Shown: in pieces, positions 1 through 9,133 of the stretch
Position numbering within the stretch: the stretch's first letter is position 1
How the letters are laid out: every line of letters starts with the position of its first letter
From: Alphaproteobacteria bacterium
GTDB lineage: Bacteria > Pseudomonadota > Alphaproteobacteria > Rhodospirillales > Rhodospirillaceae
Direction of reading: 5' to 3'
NCBI GenBank assembly: GCA_030835385.1
Contig: JAURPI010000015.1
Span: 104,839 to 168,838 of the forward strand
Length of the DNA stretch: 64,000 nt
Translations under genes and position numbers: made by a program
Notes under the pieces: generated by a model
The model's input: the letters and a program-made list of their open reading frames with translations, nothing else
Databases searched by the model: none
Told to the model about the DNA's origin: nothing

Positions 1-458
1 ATCGCCCCAACATGACCCATCTGTGAAGACATGTGGATTATTGATCCTGAGACCCCTTCATTGACCATGCGCGCTGCAACTATTTGGGCTACGAAGAACG
101 CCGCCCGCACATTGATGTTCATAATGGTATCGAAGTGCTCTTCGGTGACGTCGGAAAACGGCTCGGGGATGTTTATTCCGGCATTGTTGACCAGGATATC
201 CACTGATGGTGCGCCTTCAAAAGCTGCACTAAACGCTTCACGGTCTGTGACATCACACACCATGCTGTGGGCCTCTCGACCCAGCGCCCGAATATCCGCT
301 GCAACCGCCTCAAGCGGTTCAGCATTCCGCGCCACGAGCACCACGTTGGCGCCGGCTTGCGCCAAGGCCAATGCACATCCTGCCCCAAGCCCTTTTGAAG
401 CACCGGTAATCAAAGCGGTCTGCCCTGTGAGATCGAAAGGTGATGGCTGTGCCGTCAT
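1..458 (-). CDS. SDR family oxidoreductase, C-terminus cut by window edge
   Basis: Classical short-chain dehydrogenase: it would use NAD(P)H to interconvert an alcohol and a ketone in the cytoplasm. Seen: the cofactor motif T-G-x3-G-x-G at residues 18-25 (TGASKGLG), CDV near residue 68, the NNAG motif at 91-94, and SSQ near residue 146, the usual catalytic serine region. The YxxxK tyrosine lies beyond the window. The start is ATG at 458, one base after the TGA of the upstream dehydrogenase, so the two genes are translationally close and probably one operon with the HisD-family gene. The substrate is unknown; the neighbours suggest oxidation of a small hydroxy acid or diol. Confidence 0.85.
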   Translation of the reverse strand, partial: MTAQPSPFDLTGQTALITGASKGLGAGCALALAQAGANVVLVARNAEPLEAVAADIRALGREAHSMVCDVTDREAFSAAFEGAPSVDILVNNAGINIPEPFSDVTEEHFDTIMNINVRAAFFVAQIVAARMVNEGVSGSIIHMSSQMGHVGA

Positions 459-459
459 G

Positions 460-1404
460 TCAGTCGCCGATCGCTTTTCTAGCTTTATTTTTATGGGCTG
501 CGAGAGCCATTAGCCGACGGTCGCGCCATTCGCGTCTCGACGCAAGCTCTTGTTCTGACAAATGTGTTCGTCTTTCTTGTTCTACATCACCGATAAGTTT
601 GCTGCCCCATGGTTTTGGTGTTGTCCGTGACTGGGCCACCGAATGATACAGGGGGGCAAGTCGCGCGGCATAGTCTGCAACTCCGCCGGGCGCGTTGAGA
701 TCAATAGTCTCGAAAGGCCCCATAAATGACCAACGCAGCCCCAAACCTTCCGAGACCGTTTTGTCGATGTCTTCGGCTGAAGCATACCCTTCTTCAAACA
801 ACGCCCACGCTTCATTTAAGAGAGCGCCTTGAAGGCGGTTCAGAACAAAACCTTCGACTTCACGCGTGATGTGGATCGGCGATTGACCCACAGCTGTCAT
901 TAAATCGTGGGCAAATTGAACCGCTGACGGGTCGGTCCAGAGCGCAGGGACCAGTTCAACCAGTGGCACAAGGTAAGGCGGGTTTACGGGGTGAGCGATA
1001 AGACACCGATTACGGCCCTTTAGGCCTTCGGTAAACGCAGACGCAGGAATACCCGAGGAAGAGCTGCCAATCACAACGTCTGGCCCACAAACAGCATCAA
1101 GCGCCGCCGTGATCTCTGACTTAACCGGAATTGTTTCAAAGACTGACTCTTGAACGTAGGACACACCGTCGACAGCTTCTTCTAATATGTCACACACCGT
1201 TATGTGCTCTAGCGTCGCGTCCGCCGATTCAATGAGCTCAAAGGACTGCAAATCGTCGAGGTTAGCTCGTATTCCTGCCAAGACATTGGCCCGAATATCT
1301 GCATCTCCATCATAAATGCGGACGGGATATCCTGATCGGGCAAACACAATAGCCCAGCCTGCGCCAACCAGCCCTGCCCCAACAACAGCGATAGGCTGGG
1401 TCAT
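460..1404 (-). CDS. 3-hydroxyacyl-CoA dehydrogenase family protein (lambda-crystallin/L-gulonate 3-dehydrogenase-like)
   Basis: A 314-residue NAD-dependent dehydrogenase of the 3-hydroxyacyl-CoA dehydrogenase fold. Seen: an N-terminal Rossmann motif GAGLVGAGWA at residues 10-19, then HPVNPPYLVPLVELVP, characteristic of the lambda-crystallin/gulonate dehydrogenase/carnitine dehydrogenase branch, and GFVLNRLQGALLNEA opening the helical C-terminal domain. Length suits a single-function member without a hydratase domain. It lies 9 bases after the HisD-family gene and one base before the SDR, so the three are likely co-transcribed. The branch oxidises free or CoA-linked 3-hydroxy acids; which one here cannot be decided. 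Confidence 0.85.
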   Translation of the reverse strand: MTQPIAVVGAGLVGAGWAIVFARSGYPVRIYDGDADIRANVLAGIRANLDDLQSFELIESADATLEHITVCDILEEAVDGVSYVQESVFETIPVKSEITAALDAVCGPDVVIGSSSSGIPASAFTEGLKGRNRCLIAHPVNPPYLVPLVELVPALWTDPSAVQFAHDLMTAVGQSPIHITREVEGFVLNRLQGALLNEAWALFEEGYASAEDIDKTVSEGLGLRWSFMGPFETIDLNAPGGVADYAARLAPLYHSVAQSRTTPKPWGSKLIGDVEQERRTHLSEQELASRREWRDRRLMALAAHKNKARKAIGD

Positions 1405-1413
1405 GGGGGGTCT

Positions 1414-2691
1414 CTATGCATTTCCATAGCGACGGATACGTAGGTCACATTGCTCTTGGTGCCCCGCAAAGTTCTCAATGGCGCAAAGACGAGATCCGTA
1501 TTCACCAATGATGCGAGAGGCTTCTTCCGTGCAAGTTTGATAGGTGCACGTCTTAATGAACTTGCCGACCCAAAGACCACCGGTATAACGAGCAGCTTTA
1601 CTGGTTGGCAGCGTGTGGTTTGTGCCGATCACTTTGTCGCCATAAGCCACATTGGTTTCCTTACCGAGGAACAATGCACCATAGTTATTCAGGTTCTCTA
1701 GCCACCACTTTGGATTTTCGGTCATCACCTCTACGTGCTCAAAAGCTAGTGCGTCCGCTTCACGCAACATTTCCGCTTCGTCTTCACAAAGAATGATTTC
1801 ACCATGATCACGCCACGCGACACCGGCAATATCAGCGGTCGGTAAGATTTCCAGTTGACGCTCAACTTCGGCAGCCGTGTCATCTGCCACCCGCTGCGAC
1901 GTGGTCAACAATACAGATGGCGACGTCGGACCATGCTCTGCTTGGCCAAGAAGGTCGGTCGCCACCATCTCGCCGTCAGCGGTATCATCCGCAATGACCA
2001 GGGTCTCAGTAGGGCCAGCAAAAAGATCGATCCCAACGCGCCCGTAGAGTTGCCGTTTAGCCTCGGCGACATACGCATTACCCGGACCGACCAGCATATC
2101 CACAGGGGCTATGGTTTTTGTGCCAAGAGCCATGGCAGCAACAGCTTGCACGCCTCCCAGAATATAAATTTCATCCGCACCGGCGAAATGCATCGCTGCG
2201 ATCGTTGCTGGGTGAGCCTCTCCATTGGTCGGCGGCGTACACGCGATTACCCGCTTGCACCCCGCAACCCGTGCGGTCAACACACTCATATGAGCCGAGG
2301 CGACCATCGGATAGCGCCCGCCCGGCACGTAGCATCCAACATTCTCGATCGCCGTGTTTTTGTGGCCAAGACGGACGCCGGGAATGGTTTCAATCTCAAT
2401 GTCCTGCATGGATGCCTTTTGTGCTTCGGCAAACTTACGGATCTGAGCTTGGGCGAATTTGATATCTGTGACCGTCTGTTCGTCTAACGAGTCGACGCAT
2501 GCCTGAATCTCTGCATCTGATAAACGAAAACTCTCGGGAGAGTACTTGTCGAACGTCTCAGAATAATGCCGTACCGCAGCGTCACCTTCTTTACCTATCC
2601 GGCTCAGAATGTCGGTGACGATATCGCGCACTTTGTTCGCTACGGTTTCATTTTCTTCCGCCGTCGCGCCGCGCTTGAGGTGAGTAGCCAT
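1414..2691 (-). CDS. Histidinol dehydrogenase family protein, sulfopropanediol 3-dehydrogenase (HpsN)-like
   Basis: HisD-fold zinc dehydrogenase, 425 residues. HisD oxidises L-histidinol twice; the HpsN branch oxidises (R)-2,3-dihydroxypropane-1-sulfonate to sulfolactate. Seen: Q and H of [12 protein letters not shown] in LAFEHVEV, D in YGDK and a late H in FAGHQEQ, matching the metal and catalytic positions of HisD. The stretch [18 protein letters not shown] fits non-biosynthetic HisD paralogs better than true HisD. No other his genes are nearby; the partners are two dehydrogenases, which favours catabolism. Start: ATG at 2691 has GGAG five bases upstream; an in-frame ATG at 2739 has no clear site. 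The HpsN assignment is inference. Confidence 0.82.
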   Translation of the reverse strand: MATHLKRGATAEENETVANKVRDIVTDILSRIGKEGDAAVRHYSETFDKYSPESFRLSDAEIQACVDSLDEQTVTDIKFAQAQIRKFAEAQKASMQDIEIETIPGVRLGHKNTAIENVGCYVPGGRYPMVASAHMSVLTARVAGCKRVIACTPPTNGEAHPATIAAMHFAGADEIYILGGVQAVAAMALGTKTIAPVDMLVGPGNAYVAEAKRQLYGRVGIDLFAGPTETLVIADDTADGEMVATDLLGQAEHGPTSPSVLLTTSQRVADDTAAEVERQLEILPTADIAGVAWRDHGEIILCEDEAEMLREADALAFEHVEVMTENPKWWLENLNNYGALFLGKETNVAYGDKVIGTNHTLPTSKAARYTGGLWVGKFIKTCTYQTCTEEASRIIGEYGSRLCAIENFAGHQEQCDLRIRRYGNA

Positions 2692-2745
2692 TTGATCTCC
2701 AAAAACTAAGGGGCTTAGGTCATAGCGACGGTGCGCCACAGCAGT

Positions 2746-4014
2746 TCAGAGCAAGCGAGCTCTGATCGCATCATACGTTTCCAATTGGTCGATTTGGCCA
2801 ACCGCCGCAACTGTTGGAGTTGTCGCAAACAGACGTTGTGCCGCTGTCGCTATTGCGGACGAATTAATTTGCTCAACCTTCTCGATAATCTCGCGGGCCT
2901 CCAACATACGCCCGTAGACCAGTATTTGACGTGCCCGTTGAACACAGCGGCTGCCAGGACTTTCCAGCCCCATCAGAAAGCCCGCCTTAAGTTGCGCTTT
3001 GGCCCGAATCACTTCTTCTTCGGTCGCGCCTTCGGCCATTTTCTTGATCTCGTCCGTAAGCACTGCGATCAATTCATCTGTCTGATCAGGACCTGTGCCC
3101 GCATAAATTGTGAATATACCCGAGTCTTCGCAGGCATTGGTTGACGAGAAAACCGAATAGGCCAGGCCGCGTTTTTCACGCACCTCTTGAAACAAGCGGG
3201 AGGATAACCCCTCGCCAAATAAAACTGAGAGCGCTGAAAGCGGGTAGTAGTCGGGATCATGATAGCCGACCCCGTCAAACCCAAGCACCACATGAAGTTG
3301 CTCGACCGGGCGCGCTTCCCGCACATCGCCGCCAACGTATTTGGCTTGGGTAGATTGTGGACCGTCCCCCTTAGTCAGCCCTGAAAAAGCACGGGCAACC
3401 TGGCCAACAAACGCGTCATGATCCACCCGGCCAGAGGCTGAAACAACGATGTCGCCACTGGTGTAATTGCGGCCCATGTACTCATGAAGATTATCAGCTG
3501 TCATTCGGTTGACGGAGTCCACCGTGCCAAGCACCGGCCAGCCCAACGCCTGGTCGGGGTATGCAGTCGACTGCAGCCGGTCAAAGACAACGTCGTCAGG
3601 CGTGTCTTCTGACTGATAAATCTCCTGCACCACCACTTGCTGCTCACGGGCAAACTCCTCCTCGTCCATGGTGGCGTTGAGCAAGATGTCCGAGAGAATA
3701 TCAACGGCGAGTGGCAAATCCTCTTTTAGAACTTTGGCGTAATAGGCAGTGTGATCACGACTGGTATAGGCATTCAACTGGCCACCAACGTTGTCCATTT
3801 GTTCAGCAATTTGATAGGCCGTGCGTGTTTTGGTGCCTTTGAACGCCATATGCTCAAGCAAATGCGAGATGCCATTCACCTCGATGGTTTCATGTCGCGT
3901 CCCAGCCGCAACCCAGACTCCAACCGCAGTGGTCTCGACCGAGGGCACCGGATCGGTGACGATACGTAAACCTGACTCTAACGTGGTTGTTTGCATTTCC
4001 GACCGCTGGTTCAT
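2746..4014 (-). CDS. M16 family zinc peptidase (mitochondrial processing peptidase-like)
   Basis: Pitrilysin-type metallopeptidase, 422 residues, the size of a one-chain bacterial relative of mitochondrial processing peptidase. Seen: the inverted zinc motif HxxEH as HLLEH at residues 51-55, a distal glutamate-rich segment (DEEEFAREQQ) supplying the third metal ligand, and in the C-terminal half REKRGLAYS, the usual substrate-binding arginine/tyrosine block. No signal peptide is apparent, so it is probably cytoplasmic. It follows thrC by 12 bases on the same strand, an order common in alphaproteobacteria. A second in-frame ATG (codon 7) is an alternative start. Confidence 0.93.
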   Translation of the reverse strand: MNQRSEMQTTTLESGLRIVTDPVPSVETTAVGVWVAAGTRHETIEVNGISHLLEHMAFKGTKTRTAYQIAEQMDNVGGQLNAYTSRDHTAYYAKVLKEDLPLAVDILSDILLNATMDEEEFAREQQVVVQEIYQSEDTPDDVVFDRLQSTAYPDQALGWPVLGTVDSVNRMTADNLHEYMGRNYTSGDIVVSASGRVDHDAFVGQVARAFSGLTKGDGPQSTQAKYVGGDVREARPVEQLHVVLGFDGVGYHDPDYYPLSALSVLFGEGLSSRLFQEVREKRGLAYSVFSSTNACEDSGIFTIYAGTGPDQTDELIAVLTDEIKKMAEGATEEEVIRAKAQLKAGFLMGLESPGSRCVQRARQILVYGRMLEAREIIEKVEQINSSAIATAAQRLFATTPTVAAVGQIDQLETYDAIRARLL

Positions 4015-4026
4015 ATTGCTATTTTC

Positions 4027-5421
4027 TCAGACCCGGCTATGCGCGCGAACATACGCCTGCACTTTGGCTAAATCATTGGGCAGTTCGTCGCACCGCTCCT
4101 CAAGATCGTACAAATTTGCCAAAGCTGGCGGGAGATCTGGCCGAACCCCAGTCGCCGCTTCAACGGCGTCGGGGAACTTAGCGGGATGCGCGGTCGCCAT
4201 CACAACCTTCGGAACTGACGGATCTAAGTCCGCACTCTGGGCCGCATGAACACCGACAGCGGTGTGAGGGTCAATCAATTGCCCGACATCTTTATAGGTC
4301 GAGCGGATCACGGCTTTTGTCCCCTCATCATCAAGACGACTGCCCCTGAACTGACTTGCAATTGTGTCCCGTGCCGAATCCTCAACAGTGTAAGACCCGC
4401 TTTGCCACAACCCGTCCATTAATCGCTTAACGGCAGCACCATCTCGCCCGTAAGCTTCAAAAAGCAAACGCTCAAAATTTGAAGAGACTTGTATATCCAT
4501 CGCCGGGCTCAATGAGGGCTCCACCCCCTCGATGGTCATGGCCCCGGTTTCGAAATACCGGGTAAGGATATCGTTGCGGTTTGATCCAACTTGGAATGAT
4601 GCTACGGGCAGACCCATACGTGCGGCACAGTACCCCGCAAACACATTGCCAAAATTCCCCGTGGGAACGGCAAACGCCACTGGTCGGTCTGGGCCGCCGA
4701 GGGACAGCGCCGCAGATGCATAGTACACCGTTTGCGCCATGATCCGTGCCCAATTGATGGAATTGACGGCGGATAAATGAATGTCATCGCGAAAAGCTTG
4801 ATCATTAAACATAGCTTTAACCAGAGCCTGGCAATCATCAAAGGTGCCGTCGATAGCAACATTGTGCACGTTCGCTTCATCAACAGTTGTCATCTGTCGC
4901 CGCTGAACTTCTGACACCCGACCTTTCGGATGCAGAATAATAATGTCCACTGCATCACGCCCAGCACACGCTGCAATAGCAGCTGAACCCGTATCGCCAG
5001 AGGTTGCGCCGACAATAGTTATGCGTTCGTTCTTTGCCGATAGCACGCGATCAAAAAGATGACCGACTACTTGCAGCGCGTAATCTTTGAACGCGAGAGT
5101 TGGACCGTGGAAAAGTTCCAGCAACCAAGTATTGGAATCCAGTTGGATCATCGGTGCGACGGCAGGGTGATCGAACGGTTTATAGGCCGCGTCCATAACT
5201 CCGGACACATCAGATTCAACTGTTGATCCCGCAAAGAAGGGTTGGGTTACTGCCGCTGCCAGTTGCGCATAAGAAAGACAGCGCATCTTCCGCCACTCAT
5301 CGATAGACCGCTTGGGCCATGATTTCGGCAGGTACAAACCGCCATCCCTGGCTAGGCCAGTCAGCAGAACATCGTCGAACCCAAGCTCTGTGGCTTGGCC
5401 ACGGGTCGATTGGAAACGCAC
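4027..5421 (-). CDS. thrC: Threonine synthase
   Basis: PLP-dependent synthase converting O-phospho-L-homoserine and water to L-threonine and phosphate, last step of threonine biosynthesis. At 464 residues it matches the long bacterial/fungal class. Seen: the PLP lysine in LAFKDYALQ (K112), the N-terminal RGQ opening, GATSGDTGSAA around residue 160, SINWARIMAQ, and the phosphate loop VPTGNFGNVFAGY. The start codon is GTG at 5421, preceded by GAGGAG; translation of the conserved N-terminus begins right there. It is first of a thrC-M16 unit with a plausible promoter just upstream. Confidence 0.97.
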   Translation of the reverse strand: MRFQSTRGQATELGFDDVLLTGLARDGGLYLPKSWPKRSIDEWRKMRCLSYAQLAAAVTQPFFAGSTVESDVSGVMDAAYKPFDHPAVAPMIQLDSNTWLLELFHGPTLAFKDYALQVVGHLFDRVLSAKNERITIVGATSGDTGSAAIAACAGRDAVDIIILHPKGRVSEVQRRQMTTVDEANVHNVAIDGTFDDCQALVKAMFNDQAFRDDIHLSAVNSINWARIMAQTVYYASAALSLGGPDRPVAFAVPTGNFGNVFAGYCAARMGLPVASFQVGSNRNDILTRYFETGAMTIEGVEPSLSPAMDIQVSSNFERLLFEAYGRDGAAVKRLMDGLWQSGSYTVEDSARDTIASQFRGSRLDDEGTKAVIRSTYKDVGQLIDPHTAVGVHAAQSADLDPSVPKVVMATAHPAKFPDAVEAATGVRPDLPPALANLYDLEERCDELPNDLAKVQAYVRAHSRV

Positions 5422-5461
5422 GGATTACTCCTCAGCGGCGCGGGATGCCGGAAAGGCGCGG

Positions 5462-5490
5462 ATACTAGCGGGGAGTGCCCGAGTGAACAA
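5462..5490 (-). promoter_or_regulatory. Candidate sigma70-type promoter for thrC
   Basis: On the minus strand, TTGTTC (5490-5485) and TAGTAT (5467-5462) are separated by 17 bases, matching a -35/-10 pair with optimal spacing. It would start a short leader about 35 bases ahead of the thrC GTG start and its GAGGAG site. Pattern match only. Confidence 0.4.
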
Positions 5491-5608
5491 CCAAAAGGAC
5501 CTGTCATACAGGTCTGAAAGGGAGGGATTTGCCAGGGTTATCCGCCCACAGCGGAAATATCCATAAACATTCCAGAAAGCAGCGAATCCAACTTGGTACG
5601 CATGTCAC

Positions 5609-5791
5609 TCACAGCGCCGGACACACCCCGGCTAGCCGCTCTATCCGATACGTTTTGAGCAACAGGGAGCCATTGCCCCTGACCAGGCTTAGCCCCATGT
5701 CAAATTCCACTACGGCCTTGCCAGAGCCACTGCCAACTACATGCTCCAATCGGCGCAAGGTGCAGTTCAACTCATCAACAGATTCTGACAT
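5609..5791 (-). CDS. Possible small protein of unknown function (60 aa)
   Basis: An open frame starting 7 bases after the glycosyltransferase stop on the same strand. The product begins MSESVDELNCTLRRLEHVV and has a helix-like, charged start; no family is recognised. No Shine-Dalgarno sequence is visible before the ATG, which argues against it, while the position directly downstream of a gene argues mildly for it. It may be a chance frame. Confidence 0.25.
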   Translation of the reverse strand: MSESVDELNCTLRRLEHVVGSGSGKAVVEFDMGLSLVRGNGSLLLKTYRIERLAGVCPAL

Positions 5792-5798
5792 AGCCGAA

Positions 5799-6824
5799 CT
5801 ATGCCTGGATCAGCCGTTTAAACAAGCCGATATAGGCTGACGCGACAGCCTCTTCCGAGAAAGACTCCGACATGGCCGCCTCACCGCCCACGACAAGGCT
5901 GTAGGCTAGCTCCTGCTGGGACATGACGCGTGACACGGCATCAGCCAACGCCGACGAATCGCCGACCGGAACCAACAAGCCATTTGCCTCGTCCTTAATC
6001 AGAAAACTCGGACCTTCGCTGACAGTAGCGATAACCGGTGTGCGGTTGGCCCAGGCATTAACAACAACATTGCCAAAAGGTTCATGGCTAGACGGGACAA
6101 GACAAATATCAGCTGATCTAAGTAATGCCTCACGGTCTTCGCGCCACCCCAAAAAATTCACTCGTTCTGCAACACCAAGAGAAGCGGCAAGGGCGCGAAG
6201 GTCGCGTTCACACGAGCCCTCCCCAGCGATCCATAAGTGAAGCTCAGGCAAATTAGTAAGCGCTTTAATCGCCACGTTTACGGATTTGGTTTTTTCAAGC
6301 CGCGCTAGAACCAACAGCACCGTCGCCCCAATTGGTGTTGAGAGACTTTGCCGGTCCACAGGCTCAACGTCGACCTTGGGTGAAAAATTCGGGATGTAAT
6401 CAACCCGGTCCTCTGGCCAGCCATTATCGACGCAATAGCGAACCAGATTAGGTGTGTTGCAGATGAGATGATCACAGTGGCGGTAATATTTCAGTTTGTA
6501 GTACCCCCCTAAGCGGCCAACGGTCACCCAGGGACCTTTCGGGCTATATCGAGCACCGCGGCTCATCCAGGCGAGATTTATGTTCGGCGCAAAGGCTGCG
6601 GCTGCCCCGTTTGCCTTGCCCTGCGAACTCCAATCAAACAGACCTCCCATTTGCGCCTGAGTTACCTCGCAATTTAAAGACGTCAGCTGCTTCAACCGCT
6701 GTTTAAAAGGCCGAGAGACGGCATGCTGGTCGACGCCACGCCGCGACAAGGCCCTAACCAGATCGATAAAAAATCGTTCGGCACCACCGTGGCGGCCGCC
6801 GGCAATGCTGTGAAGTAGGCGCAT
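5799..6824 (-). CDS. Glycosyltransferase family 4 protein
   Basis: GT-B fold sugar transferase, 341 residues, using a nucleotide-sugar donor, probably at the cytoplasmic face for lipopolysaccharide core or another surface glycan. Seen: an N-terminal glycine-rich acceptor loop (HSIAGGRHGGAER, residues 5-17), the domain linker with LLVLARLEKTKSV near residue 170, GEG near 201, and the donor-binding EPFGNVVVNAW (E248 onward), equivalent to the family E-x7-E region. It is divergent from the lipid A acyltransferase gene (about 120 bases between starts), which supports an envelope role. Donor and acceptor are unknown. Confidence 0.9.
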   Translation of the reverse strand: MRLLHSIAGGRHGGAERFFIDLVRALSRRGVDQHAVSRPFKQRLKQLTSLNCEVTQAQMGGLFDWSSQGKANGAAAAFAPNINLAWMSRGARYSPKGPWVTVGRLGGYYKLKYYRHCDHLICNTPNLVRYCVDNGWPEDRVDYIPNFSPKVDVEPVDRQSLSTPIGATVLLVLARLEKTKSVNVAIKALTNLPELHLWIAGEGSCERDLRALAASLGVAERVNFLGWREDREALLRSADICLVPSSHEPFGNVVVNAWANRTPVIATVSEGPSFLIKDEANGLLVPVGDSSALADAVSRVMSQQELAYSLVVGGEAAMSESFSEEAVASAYIGLFKRLIQA

Positions 6825-6943
6825 AATCCCCGTCGCTCAGATCTACGCCTCAATAGACGTATACAGACTGTACCCCATCGTTGCCTTGCCGTAATAGACT
6901 GCCTCTCACTGATACGATAGCGAAGATAGGAATTTCTTCACCC

Positions 6944-7849
6944 ATGGCCTGCCGAGACCTCGCTAAACCGATTCGTTATCGCGTCGAAGCGATTTTAGCA
7001 TATAGCCTGTTTGGGCTTTTTCGCCTATTGCCAGTTGATGTGGTGTCCGCCATCGGGGGAGCGCTCGCCGGATGGTTTGGGCCGTTGAGCCGCGCTCACC
7101 GCACAGCTCAACAGAATCTAGCCAGGACGTTACCGGATCTTTCAGACAAAGCCCGACGGATAATACTCGCTCAAGTGTGGAACAATTTTGGTCGAGTTAT
7201 GACCGAATACGCGACCCTATCGAGGCTAGCGCGCGCCAGCGCCTGCGATCGCATCGAGGTTATCGGGCTTGAGCACTTAGAAGCGGCCACACAGGGTGGC
7301 CGACCGACGATTATGTACTCCGCGCATCTGGGCAGCTGGGAGATAACAGCGCTCGCAGTTAGCACCCATGTCGAGGCCTCGGCACTTGTATATCGCGCAC
7401 CGAACAACCCATTAATCGAAAGTTTGCTTCATCGCATACGCGGAGAAACACAGGCCACGTTAATTCCGAAGGGCGCTGGTGGCGCGCGAACAATCACTCG
7501 CACCCTTAAAAACGGTGGATTCGTCCAAATGGCCGTCGACCAAAAAATGAACACCGGACTGTCGATTCCTTTTATGGGTCGTCCCGCCATGACCGGGGAT
7601 GCGATCGCGCGGCTCGCCCTTCGCCATGGCTGCGCCCTTCTTCCGGTGCATTCAAAACGGCTCGAGAGATGTCGTTTTCGTGTCACCATTGAGCCTCCTT
7701 GGATGCCTGAGGATACGGGAGATCAGCAGGCAGACATTCACACCGCACTAGAGCGGGTCAATCAAAGCATGGGGGAATGGATAAAGAAAAACCCAGGGCA
7801 ATGGCTATGGTTGCATAACCGATGGCCCAAAGACGAGAATTTGGCGTGA
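6944..7849 (+). CDS. lpxL: Lipid A biosynthesis lauroyl (late) acyltransferase
   Basis: Inner-membrane acyltransferase of the LpxL/LpxM (HtrB) family that adds a secondary acyl chain to the lipid A precursor. Seen: an N-terminal hydrophobic anchor (residues 14-48), the catalytic H-x4-E as HLGSWE at 128-133, YRAPNNPLIE, VDQKMNTG, IPFMGRPAMTG and the C-terminal WLWLHNRWP, all hallmarks of the family. The ATG at 6944 is preferred; an upstream in-frame ATG at 6881 adds a poorly family-like extension. The following methyltransferase overlaps its stop codon, so the two are coupled. Confidence 0.92.
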   Translation: MACRDLAKPIRYRVEAILAYSLFGLFRLLPVDVVSAIGGALAGWFGPLSRAHRTAQQNLARTLPDLSDKARRIILAQVWNNFGRVMTEYATLSRLARASACDRIEVIGLEHLEAATQGGRPTIMYSAHLGSWEITALAVSTHVEASALVYRAPNNPLIESLLHRIRGETQATLIPKGAGGARTITRTLKNGGFVQMAVDQKMNTGLSIPFMGRPAMTGDAIARLALRHGCALLPVHSKRLERCRFRVTIEPPWMPEDTGDQQADIHTALERVNQSMGEWIKKNPGQWLWLHNRWPKDENLA

Positions 7850-8838
7850 CCGCAACAAAGTTCTTCGGCCTCCATATCGATTGCCCGCTCTGTGCCGGTT
7901 CGGACTCGGTTCGTGTCGGCGACAAAGATCGGCATGGAGAACCATTGGTAACAGACCTATGCCGAACCTGCGGGCACGTCTTCATAAATCCGCAACCCAC
8001 CGAAGATGAACTCGGTCGATTTTATGCAAATGACTACCGGGCGTCTTACAAGGGTGTGCTGACCCCAAAACCGAAGCATATTTATCGCGCGGGCTTGCGG
8101 GCCTTGGAGCGGTACAGACGCACGCACCCCTTCCTTAAGCCTCACGCGCGTATATTGGATGTCGGATCCGGGGGCGGTGAGTTTACCTACCTAATGACCA
8201 AAGTCGGATACACTGCGCGCGGGCTAGAACCTAACCGCGGGTACGCGGAGTTCGCCAAATCTGAATACGCAATCGACATACAGGTCGGGTCCGTGCTGGA
8301 CAATTTGGACGAGGACGACAAGTGGGATGTCATAACCCTACACCACGTTCTGGAGCACCTGGCCGATCCCGTCTCTTCCCTTCGGCGCCTGTCGAGTAGT
8401 CTTTCAGATGAGGGCGTGCTCGTTATTGAAGTGCCCAATGTTGAGGCGCGTTATCACGGACCTCGCCAGCGCTTTCATTTCGCACACTTGCATACGTTCT
8501 CGAGCGAAGGTTTATCATATGCGGCGAGACGAGCCGGTCTTTCTGTTCACGACCTAAGCCTTCAACCGCAAACCAGGCATATCAACGTGGTGCTCTCCAA
8601 AGCTTCAAACCAAGACGTGAACATCGATTCTTCGGTCGCGGCTCGTATTGAAAAACATTTAAGAACCGACACACCCACGCGCGATTTCTTTACGACCCGG
8701 CCTTACACGCGGTTGTGGGCGAACATGACCAGGCCGCTCCGGGAATACCTGGCATTGCGCAAGTTCACAGCCTCTCGCAATCCAAAAGCTATTCTTGATC
8801 AGATGTATGTCGACGTGGCGCCATCAAGCCAATCGTGA
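7846..8838 (+). CDS. Class I SAM-dependent methyltransferase with N-terminal zinc-binding motif
   Basis: About 330 residues. Seen: an N-terminal CPLC...CRTC pair typical of sugar and surface-glycan C-methyltransferases, then motif I ILDVGSGGGEFTY, and VITLHHVLEHLADP as motif IV/post-I with the EHL signature of Methyltransf_23-type enzymes. Start: GTG at 7846 overlaps the lpxL stop by GTGA, a classic coupled start; an in-frame ATG at 7822 overlaps by 28 bases. Coupling to lpxL and the nearby GT4 gene point to methylation of an envelope sugar or lipid, which is inference. Confidence 0.85.
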   Translation: MTATKFFGLHIDCPLCAGSDSVRVGDKDRHGEPLVTDLCRTCGHVFINPQPTEDELGRFYANDYRASYKGVLTPKPKHIYRAGLRALERYRRTHPFLKPHARILDVGSGGGEFTYLMTKVGYTARGLEPNRGYAEFAKSEYAIDIQVGSVLDNLDEDDKWDVITLHHVLEHLADPVSSLRRLSSSLSDEGVLVIEVPNVEARYHGPRQRFHFAHLHTFSSEGLSYAARRAGLSVHDLSLQPQTRHINVVLSKASNQDVNIDSSVAARIEKHLRTDTPTRDFFTTRPYTRLWANMTRPLREYLALRKFTASRNPKAILDQMYVDVAPSSQS

Positions 8839-9133
8839 GCAATTGGCACCTCGCCCCTTCAAGTCGCATCGCCTTAGGCTAATTGCGCCTTATCGACCAT
8901 GTAACTTTGGGATTCACGGCATTCTATCGCGCCGCCCTGCAATGAAGACAGCATCCATTGGTGCGAATTCAGCTGATCGTATTTGACTCCAGCTACCAGC
9001 CGGTCGAACGCCACGACGCTGTATACTTGGTATACTCCTACCGCCACCGCAGCCACCTGGTGCGTGAACCCGGTGATGTTGTTGGTTCCAAATGGCCTCA
9101 CGGCGACTAGATCCAGTCGCCGCGCGCCTCAAT
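8839..9133. other. Intergenic region between convergent methyltransferase and ferredoxin genes
   Basis: 295 bases. Contains two GTATAC hexamers three bases apart (9021-9026, 9030-9035), and a 75-codon minus-strand open frame (8874-9101) whose product resembles no family I know; it follows the ferredoxin gene on the same strand, so a small gene cannot be excluded. No convincing terminator was found. Confidence 0.5.

Larger units (their letters stand above)
5422..5798. other. Intergenic region upstream of thrC
   Basis: 377 bases between the thrC start and the end of the glycosyltransferase gene, both on the minus strand. It holds a plausible thrC promoter (5462-5490) and a 60-codon minus-strand reading frame (5609-5791) listed separately. 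The rest shows no repeat or strong hairpin I could confirm. Confidence 0.6.

Noticed and set aside
31..513. 160-codon plus-strand open frame
   Set aside because: Antisense to a clear SDR with intact TGxxxGxG and NNAG motifs; no family match.
1855..2487. 210-codon plus-strand open frame
   Set aside because: Antisense to the HisD-family gene with conserved metal ligands.
1414..2739. Biosynthetic histidinol dehydrogenase (hisD)
   Set aside because: No other histidine genes nearby, operon partners are dehydrogenases and the substrate-loop sequence differs from true HisD.
9021..9035. Paired GTATAC hexamers
   Set aside because: Short palindromic words expected by chance; no partner gene or known operator.
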